From Erigeron canadensis (taxonomy: Eukaryota > Streptophyta > Magnoliopsida > Asterales > Asteraceae): 64,000 nt of DNA. Positions 55,500 through 64,000 of this stretch are shown here, one piece after another. The stretch's first letter is position 1. Every line of letters starts with the position of its first letter. The translations under genes were made by a program, and so were the position numbers. The notes below the pieces were generated by a model. The model worked only from the letters and a program-made list of their open reading frames with translations. It ran no database searches and had not been told where the DNA came from. Where the stretch lies: contig NC_057761.1 in NCBI RefSeq assembly GCF_010389155.1, forward strand, positions 12,030,501 to 12,094,500, written 5' to 3'.

Positions 55500-58038
55500 T
55501 GTCACACCCCCAAAATACGGGTCAACGGGTGGGGCGTGACTTCAATAATATCACAACACAAGAGTATAATGAACAACACTAAACGTGGTCGTTTGAAAAC
55601 ATGCATTTTATAAAGCAAGATTTATTCAAAGATTCAAAGATGTTACATGAAATGGAAATAGTCTTAATTTGAAAACATTAAGAAAAGACATTTGATCTAC
55701 ATATCCATATCCTTAACAAAAGATGGAGCACTAGAAGGGCATGGAGGGTTGCGTCTTTATTCATTAAACAAAAGCACACACAAGTTGAATCCAAGCCTGA
55801 CAACATCTAATCACCTGCAATACATACTAAATTGTGTCAACATAAAGTTGGTGAGTTCCTTAGGTTTTAGTAAAAAGTTTAGCCATGAACCACAAGACAT
55901 AAGTTAACCATTGCTTTACCACAATGAAGGTAGCCATTGTTAAACAACAATGCTAGGAATGTAAATAGTATACATCTATATAAGCTCATGATACGAAACT
56001 GACACGTTGTTATAGTTTGCCTCCCAGTACCTGTTCAAGGTACCGAATGTTTACAAATATGTGTCACCCGTTCGGCTCCCCGCCGTGTTTATGCTGGGTG
56101 GGGTGTGTCAAACCAAATAGCGCTATTCAACATATCGACGTTGAAATCCATAATTAATGTATCATGATTGTGAGGACTTGTTGTGAACATAGTAACTTAT
56201 AATAGCCTTGTATACCGTTTTGCATGTACTTGTGTTCATAAAGTAGGAGTATGTATTACAACCCAAAATAGATAAGTAAGATGGGGCTAAGGAGATCTCA
56301 CCTTAAGAGAGTATAGATGATGAGAAATGGATGAGTTGATTAAGTATGCCCTAAAAAAAAGAAATATAATCTATTTTAGTATAGAACGTTGGTGTTGGAT
56401 TATTTGAAAGGTTTTCATCACTCAAAAGCTTTATTGAAAATATGGTTCAAGGTTTATTTAGTTGGTTATTGAGTTTATCATTTAAGATGACAAATAAATG
56501 TAGATCTTATAAAAGTGTCTTGTATTATTTCCAAATTAAACATATACTTATATATACTTTATATCTATATGCACGTGTTGATGCCGACGAGACCATACAT
56601 GACACCGGTTCCCGTCAATTCAAGGATGTAGTGTTTCGGGTAGGTATAATCGTTTGCATGAACACACTAGTGCACCTAAGACCATACAATCGGTAGGTGT
56701 TTTCTCAAGCGCACTAGAGGAAACATATAAGTATAAACATATGAATCCTTTGGACCATTACATACTTGTGCTCATACTCACGCGTGTGCGGTACACTTGT
56801 AGTTAAAGTGCACAAGTATATATTAATACAAGAGTGATATGATATGGTTGATGGAAATATTAATTATATTCTAGTGTAAGGATTTAAGATGTGAAACCAT
56901 ACAGTCTGTTGGAATTTCTTTCACATGCATAGGTCCAAACAAAAGTATATAATTAATACATCTTCACCCATGTTAATGAGTCCAAGAGTATACTTTATAT
57001 TTCTTATTTTTCTTATATTATCCAATCATTAGAACCAATATTATTTATCACATACAAACAAAAACAAAGAATATACAACATAAGAATAAAATCAACTTGG
57101 ATCTAATAAGGAATAAAAAGAATAAACTTTTTGGTGATGAATCTCAAAGAAAATAATACTTTAAATAGATATATAAAATAACATGTATTCCTTAACACCA
57201 TATGGATGCTTAAAATCATAGTTAAACATCCAAATGGCTAGAGGATGATAAAGGGTGCAATTAAGATAAAATAAAAATCACAAAAGGGTTGTTAATCCTT
57301 CTGTTGATTTCGACTACACCAAAAACATTGAAAGGTGATGGCCTTTACAAATTATTCTAGACTTGCTTTAATTTCTTACCAAGAGTGGTGACTAAAGTGA
57401 TTAGTTAGTCACCTAAAACAACTCAAATGTTTCTTTAGAAATTATATAATGATATGTTTAATGGAACAGTGATGGTGGTTTGAGGTGTAGTATGGAGCTG
57501 TGAACTCCAAAGAGAGAGGAACTTTTGGTCTCTTTTTTTTTGGCAAATAGAATGAATGTAAGTTTAAAGGGATTGAATTGGGATTAAATATGGGGTTCAT
57601 TATTTGTATGGGGAAGCCAAATGACTACATATTTGATTGGTTAGATGGTCATGAGGATGTCGGTTTTGGGGTAGACAAAAGAGAAGATATAATCTTTTAT
57701 GGAATATGATGTTTAATGCAAAGAGTTAAGAAATTAATTGATGATTTAATTGTAAAGTTTAAAATAAAATGGTTTAGCTAGTATTATAACAAAATGAATG
57801 ATTTTATACCCTTTCATTTTAACTGCCTAATAACATTTTCCATGCAAAGGTGATTGTACGTATTTTTTAGTTTAGACATTTTTGCAACAACTAATTACAT
57901 ATAAATCAAGTAGTCATGTTATAATTAATATTAATACATATATATGTATTTACTTTTTTTTAGCTATTCTTGTTGTACTACATAACGTCAAAGGGTGAAG
58001 TTCTAAGTCAACGGATCTCGAATTTTCCGGGTGTCACA
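55500..58038. mobile_element. Gypsy-C solo LTR, 2539 bp
   Basis: Ends TGTCACACCC...GGGTGTCACA are exact inverts and are flanked by ATATG on both sides (55495-55499 and 58039-58043). No primer site, gag or pol lies inside. That is the signature of an LTR left after recombination between two LTRs. The superfamily is inferred from the terminal sequence style only. Confidence 0.85.
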
Positions 58039-58043
58039 ATATG

Positions 58044-59986
58044 TGACACATGTTTTGGTCTGTTATGAATTTACGACTTGATTAGTTTTGTTTTCGCTAC
58101 GGGATGATGTATGACGATTGGGACAAGTACCTACAGGTGGAGATTCTTCCTTATATTGCAGGAGTGTAAAGGTGATATTGATATTTTATATGTGTACAAA
58201 ATTTTATGTATGACTCCTCCTCAAGATAAAATGTTTTCTATTAAGAAAAGTTTAGAGGTATGATGATGAGGTTATTTATAGTTTCTTAAAGCATATGAAG
58301 AAAAAGTTTTCATAAGCATTTGATTTCGAATTGCTCATGTTTCTCGCCTATGTGATCTATTCATGAAAGGCAAATATTATATTTCTAAAGTAAAGGGCAG
58401 TCGTAGTTTTGAGACGTTCTAATAATGTTCCCGATTTCGTTGCAATCGTGAGGCCGAACCTTCAACTGATGTGTGACTAGTGCTACTTTCATGCAAATGT
58501 GTTTTCTGTTTCGTGCTCCATTATAGGAAGAAGTTAATGTTTTCAATTGTGGGATGTATTTCTTTTATAAAATTGATTTATGATGTTGCTACTATTTGTG
58601 GATGATAAAAGTACTAATAAAGTTATTTTTTTATTTTTTATATTATTTTTTACACTCTTTATGACCCTATTGAGTTTCTCGAAATACCTTCATGAAAACA
58701 AAAGTCCTTATTGTGTATGAATCTAAGGAATCAAGTCTAAGTTTTCTGACTTTCTCTAGATCGTTTAGTCATTGCGTCCAGCAATAAAAAAATCTTGTCC
58801 ATTTTAAGTATGACGAAGAACATTATGTTTACTTAAAGGGCGTTACTATGATTTTCAACTCGAGGAGGCTTATGAACTGTGACGACATGCTTTATTGGAT
58901 GCCGCCTCAAATGTGATACGACCTACTATGATACGTGGTGTAGTAGATCTTATATGTTTACGTGTGATAAGGTTAAAAGCCAAGATTAGACACCGAAAGT
59001 TTGGTTACAAAGTAAATATTTAATGATCCTTTAACAGAAGTGAGGAGTCACGTTATCAATGACCAAGAGACAAAGCTGTGTGGTAAGCTAAAGGTATTGA
59101 TGTGATATGAGCCCGTAGTAGGCAGGTTGTCCATGAATGCTTATTCTTGGTGAACATCCGTACCGTTTCATTGGACATGAAGGAAAAGATGTATGAAAAA
59201 GAAGTTATGTGAAGCTAGCTCTTGTTTTATTCTAACCCGAGGGCATAGACGTTTGGGTTGTGATCATATGCATTTAGACAAAGTCGTTGCTTATGCGTTA
59301 CGTCAGATGAAGCCTTAAGAGAAGAATTACCCTGCTCATGACATAGAGTTTACTGAAGTGGTCTTTGTGTTAAAGTTTTGGGGACACTACTTATATGGCA
59401 CTAAGTGCACACTATTCACTGATCATAAGAGCTTACAATTTTTTTTTTCTTAGACGTATATGAATGTGAAATAAAAAGAAGATGGATGGAATTACCTAGA
59501 GATTATGAATGTGAAATCAAGCACTATACGGGTAAGGCTAATGTCATGGCGGATGCTTTGAGTCGAAAAGGCGAGCTATTAGTAAGATATGTTATGCATC
59601 AAGAGTTATGGCAAGTCGACCCTTGGTTCAGTGAATCATGTGAGTCATGGTAGCAATTTAATGATAATATGTCTCGAAAGGTCTTATCCACCAAATGAAT
59701 AGTCTTCGCTGAATGTAATGTGTGTACTACTTATGAAGGTTGAAGAAATGAGATGATTACTTGTTTTGGTTTAAAGATGGAACCAAAGAAATGACGAAAT
59801 GGTTGAAATGTAAAGTGAAAGTAGAATAGAATATGTAAGAAGCTAAATGAGTTTGGCTATGCTATGTTAAACAACGACCCAAGGGAATCCTGAAATGAAA
59901 TGATAAAGTTAAGGATATGGATAAGTTAATTATATAGGAGCGGCGAAATGATTCTGATGACAGAATCCTCTTAACGGAGAGGTAAT
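58044..59986 (+). pseudogene. pol: Gypsy-D pol remnant (RNase H recognisable)
   Basis: At about 59230-59590 the plus strand codes, with stops, a Ty3/gypsy RNase H: VVAYALRQMKP, NYPAHDIEF, YLYGTKCTLFTDHKSLQ, RRWMELPRDYECEIKHYTGK and ANVMADALSRK. The rest is too decayed to assign. It runs into a purine-rich GGAGAGG segment and then an LTR start at 59987, so it is the 3' end of an element. Confidence 0.8.
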
Positions 59987-61274
59987 TGTAACATCCCGAA
60001 ACTTTTATTTAACGGTTGACTTAAGTCGTTAAGTCAACATCGCGTGTCCGTTAAGTCTCTAGGAGATTTGATGATTATATGTGTTTAATGTGTTGTATGT
60101 GTAAAAATTTAATATTTATGTAACTATGTGTTTAAGGCGTATTTTAAATTGCTTAGAGGTGCTTCAAGTGTTTAATGTGTTATAAGTATTCCCAATAGGT
60201 CATTTTAGCCTAATATGAGTCATAAGGAGGTCTAGGGTCTGGTTTTGACATACGTGAAAACCAAAAAACGGGATTTGGACTTACTAATCAGATCATTAGC
60301 CCCAAAATCAGATCTCACTCTCCTACTTTGAACCCTAGAACCGCCCCCCTTTCTCTTGAGCAATCATAGTGCGTTTCTTGCGATTTCGGGTAGATTTATG
60401 ATCAATCGAGCACGTATTCGATCCATTAATCATCCTCCAAGGTATAGATCAAAGTCTTTGTTGAAAATCAGTCAATTCTATCCTTATATTTCGTCCATAC
60501 TAGGACTTGTTGAGTTTTGATAGAGAGGAAACGTTTTTGTTGTTAGATTTGACGATTTCGGGTCATTCGGTGATTGTTATTGCAATCAATTGGTATCTTG
60601 AGATTTCCTACAGGTATGAAACTATTGTCAATTCCATTTTTATGTATCTATAGAACCAATATAGGGTTCACATCTGGTCTTAAGGTGTCATTCGGATTTG
60701 ATTGCGTTTGTGAGCCGATTTAGGTCAAATCGGGTGTCAAATCAATTCTATAATGTGTGTAATGAATCTATATATCAATTGATGATTTCATAAAGTCAAA
60801 TGATTCATATTTTGGTATATATGAACTGTAAAGGTCATGGTCATTTGTCATGGATGTTTGAGGATCGAAATTGCTTTCAAAACAATAAGGATTTCAAGGC
60901 CTAATTCTGTTGTCATATTGCAAAAATCATATCGTTTTGATATAAATGAGATAATAGACGAATATTATATTTTTGAAAATGTCTATGTGTCCCCTAGATT
61001 CGATATAAACAAAGTTTCCTGTGATTTTGCCCACAGGTATACGAAAAATGTCGATTTCCAAAAGTGGTCAGGTTTCGGACGAATTCTGCAGACTTATCTT
61101 CAAAAAATCATAAATCATTCATTAGAGAACTTCAAGAGTCAACCTTTATATTCTAGAAAGGTCTTTGAATTTCCTACATTTCATAGGAACTAAGTTTTGA
61201 CTCATTTGGTTTTCTACAGCTCGAAAAGTCGCCTGCAAGTGAAGGGCGCGAGTTAGTCTTTCGACCAGCACCCC

Positions 61275-61380
61275 ATATGAGGCGCATATAGTTTATGTGC
61301 GGCGCATATCGGGGCCTGGGAGGGTTCTGGGTGGTTTTTGAAGCAAATATGTGACGCATATTCAAAGTATGCGCCACATA
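61275..61380. repeat. Hairpins with TATGYGGCGCATA-type core
   Basis: Copies at 61275-61289, 61295-61309 (ATGTGC-GGC-GCATAT, one wobble pair), 61346-61362 and 61368-61380 (opposite orientation). The apex GCGGCGC or near variant is as in Gypsy-A, while the arms are TATG/CATA instead of CACT/AGTG. Confidence 0.75.
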
Positions 61381-61737
61381 AAGTGTATGTGAGTCCGTTT
61401 GAGGTCCGAAGCAAGCGTTTAAGGGTCCTATAAGTGTACTTAAGTTAATAGATGGTTTTGTAACCTTATCGGGATGGGTTTATGCAAGTTTAATGACTAT
61501 GAACTCGATATAGGTCACTCGGGATAACTGTGAAGCTTGTTAACTTGTGTTTGGTGTATCATTGTGCTCGTCATCAGGTAAGATACACTACTTTGACACG
61601 CTGAGGGTTCAACAAAAACATAGTTTTCATATAATCCTAATGATATCTTGTTTGCTAATGGGTATTCGGGATTATACAGGAGATGAGATGGGCTATGTAG
61701 ATGTATATATCGATGCCTAAAATGCTACCCCAAAGAT

Positions 61738-61910
61738 ATGTGATGTTATGATATGATATGATATGATGTGAAATGCTATGAAATGTTATGCAATGATATG
61801 AGATGTACTGATATGCTATGAAATGTTATGCAATGATAAAAGATGTAATGATATGATATGGAATGCTATGTAATGTAATGTCTTGAGATGAATTGAAATG
61901 TGATATATGT
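61738..61910. repeat. TATG/ATGATATG simple repeat
   Basis: Degenerate run of ATGATATG, GAAATGYTATG and similar units in the Gypsy-D LTR; a shorter stretch lies near 62400-62540. Confidence 0.85.
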
Positions 61911-63578
61911 TGATGATACGTGAAATGCGCATGATTACATGGCTTGTTCATCTAGTTCACTAGACTTATTAAGTTGCCATGACACGTGCACGTTTAAGGG
62001 CCCAAACGTAAAAGATGAATATGTGATGATGTTTAAGTAATGTGGACATCTAAACTATATGAGATGTAAATCGAGCTCGTAAATGACGTGGGAAGTGTTA
62101 AGCTTAACCCGTACTTGCCGTTGCCCGGCTGGTGTGTATATGTGGTTGCTTGGTTGGCTCCTTGCAACATAATTACGTGGTATGAGTATTTCCGGGTGGC
62201 GTGATTAACCACCAATGTCTTTGAACATACGGACTACTCCTGGATTGGGGATTGGCTTGCCATTCCTTAATGACATTGATGGATCGCCGTAGGGCTTATC
62301 TATCCAGTTGGGTGTGAAGTTCCCTGTTAGGTCCTATGACCGCCTACACACAAACTTACACCTTATATGTGATGGGTGACTTATGTTACGCCTATTGTAA
62401 GTGACTTATGTCACATTATATGATGATGCTTATATGTTATGTGATGTAAAAGATGACTAGGCACATCTAGGACGGTTCATCCTATTATGATGATGTTTGA
62501 TGTGATGATATGATATGTGAGATGTAATGTTTGATGTGATTTGTGCCTTAATGATTCAAAAGACTTTTCTATAAAGTTTTAAATGGACAAATGTTTTATT
62601 AATGATGTGTTATCTTACTTAGCTAATTCGTTAGCTAACACTTGCACTTTTAAAACGTGTTGTGCTCTCAGGTCCAACAATAATGAGCAGATAGATGTGA
62701 GAGGATGTGAGGCATGGGTAGATAATCTTGAAGCTGGTTGTAGTATACCTATAGTGGATGCTCACATTAGAGTTTGATTTATGATTAGATATTATGATTT
62801 GCATTTACTATGTTGTCGGTTGTTTAATGTTGGGAAACCGACAGATTTCCATTTAAACTCGTTCGATGATATGGCTAGTAACACCACTTAATAAATGAAC
62901 CAAGTAGATTTGTTGGTTTGTTCTTTTAAAGTTAAATTCCGATTTTCTTTGACGCCGTTAGGCAAAAGTTTTTGAAAATCCTTATTTTTAAATGACGGGT
63001 GTTACATATTTTATTATCATTTATTATGTATGTGATAATGAATGGTATTTATATTGGTGCCATGACTTGGATTTCATTTTATTATTTTGATGATGCACTT
63101 TAGTAACGCAATTTATGAAAGGTACCATCCGGTTACGGATGGGAACCGGATGAGGCAATTTTAAAGTGATCCTTTTCCGCTACATTTTAAATGCCGTTTG
63201 GCAAAGTTTTTAGAAATTCAGGTTTTTAAATGACGGATGTTACAACAAAACTTCCATGCACCAGAGTGCAATACAAATCAACAAAGAATAACTACCACTC
63301 TCTATCCAATACTAGAAATTACAATTCGACTAGTATACTGTATGCACTAGTATATTTTATGCGTAATTTTTTTAAAGCTATCTTAGTTAGGCCTAATTTG
63401 TAACTTAAACTTTTAGATGACGCTGTCTGTAAGTAAAGATATTATCAAGACCTTTTATTTTTTTTATATGTGTTTGATATAATTGTTGTAGCTGTTATTT
63501 AATAGTATAAAATAATAATTAAAAGCTTAAAAGAAAATTAGTGAAAGAAATATTTGAATTAATTCAAGTGGCGTTGTA

Positions 63579-63672
63579 CAATATAACCTTTATAAGTTAA
63601 TACCTAATAAATTAATAATCTCGATAAAAATAATAATTTGACCGGTCTAACTTGGGACCAGTACAATATTGG
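63579..63672. mobile_element. Fragment of an Emigrant-type element
   Basis: The segment beginning CAATATAACCTTTATAAG and running through AATAAATTAATAATCTCGAT and GACCGGTCTAACTTGGGACC matches, with changes, the inverted right end of the element at 46435-47014. Only this end is present. Confidence 0.7.
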
Positions 63673-63700
63673 ACCACAAATGTAAATATATTAGTCTAAC

Positions 63701-64000
63701 TGTAACACTCCAATAATTTTAAGGTAATAAAATAACCCTTTTTGTAGTTTTGATATTAAAATAAGTTCCTAATATTTTATTTTTGATTATGGGGTTAATT
63801 TAGTTGGAACGTTAACGGATAGCGGGTGTTTTATCATCAGAAATCCTAAATGGGTCGTGGCATCCATATGGAGTGCCAGTCACATTGTTGTGGGTTATTC
63901 ATATTTCCACTAACTCATCCTTTCTTCTTCATCTCCATATTTCTTCTTAATTCAAAGAAAACCTCAACTAAATCCTTCATGCAATACTACCAATTTATCC
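63701..64000 (+). repeat. Start of a further LTR, same family as Gypsy-B
   Basis: TGTAACACTCCAA at 63701 begins sequence alignable with the minus-strand LTR start at 54147 (shared TAGTTGGAAC, AACGGATAGCGGGT). The preceding bases are not purine-rich, so this is probably a 5' or solo LTR. The window ends inside it. Confidence 0.7.

Larger units (their letters stand above)
59987..63244 (+). repeat. Gypsy-D 3' LTR, about 3.26 kb
   Basis: Starts TGTAACATCC and the best matching end is GGATGTTACA at 63244. An alternative end (GGGTGTTACA) at 63006 is part of a short duplication: about 62930-63006 and 63178-63244 are similar. It carries TATG-rich simple repeats (about 61738-61910) and GCGGCGC-type hairpins (61275-61380). 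Frames inside (for example 60837-61193) are not gene-like. Confidence 0.75.

Noticed and set aside
60837..61193. 118-codon plus-strand frame
   Set aside because: Lies inside the Gypsy-D LTR, no domain and no start context; a chance frame.
1..64000. CRISPR arrays, bacterial operons or riboswitches
   Set aside because: The repeats are LTR, leader or hairpin arrays without CRISPR spacing, and the sequence is plant nuclear DNA.

Overview
This window is plant nuclear DNA, almost certainly from a eudicot. The family is probably Asteraceae, judged from remembered resemblance of the FAR1-type protein and the LTR families (inference, not a database match). There are no bacterial-type operons, rRNA genes or tRNA genes. 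Nearly all of it is nested, mostly decayed transposable elements around one broken gene pair.

Layout. 1-6481: a minus-strand Ty1/copia element (Copia-A), running off the left edge, with 5' LTR, primer site, repeat-rich leader, gag and pol. 6482-14122: a broken plus-strand gene (gene A: weak B3-like start, acidic repeats, AT-hook) whose exon is split by a 5.5 kb LINE (7370-12905) with a 17-bp target duplication. 14490-20184: a minus-strand FAR1/MULE-transposase-like pseudogene (15742-19030) embedded in many copies of a palindromic AACACA-N-TGTGTT repeat, plus a foldback MITE. 20847-33448: a complete plus-strand copia element (Copia-B, Sirevirus-like) with 943-bp LTRs, TACTG target duplications and a very large extra ORF between pol and the 3' LTR. 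33454-35970: AT-rich DNA with no gene seen. 35970-42307: a second minus-strand copia element related to Copia-A (Copia-C), cut short in RT. 42308-52094: a minus-strand Athila-like Ty3/gypsy element (Gypsy-A) with tRNA-Asp-type primer site, gag, broken protease, RT, integrase and an intron-bearing ORF downstream of pol; an Emigrant-type (pogo) element sits inside its RNase H. 52095-64000: LTRs and remnants of at least four more Ty3/gypsy-type copies, including a 2.5 kb solo LTR with target duplications.

No intact host gene is visible. LINE ORF1 and the Copia-B extra ORF are the longest readable frames.

The most unusual signal cuts across families: several elements carry serial short palindromes or hairpins in their LTRs, leaders or introns. 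In Gypsy-A these are about 18 copies of ACTGCG-G-CGCAGT whose flanking bases change in pairs and keep the stem. Related hairpins with the same GCGGCGC-like core but different arms occur in another gypsy LTR near 61.3 kb. Other hairpin series occur in Copia-A, Copia-C, the gypsy LTR near 52.8 kb and the FAR1 locus. The second notable signal is that both Copia-B and Gypsy-A carry a large non-enzymatic ORF after pol whose N-terminal regions look alike by eye.
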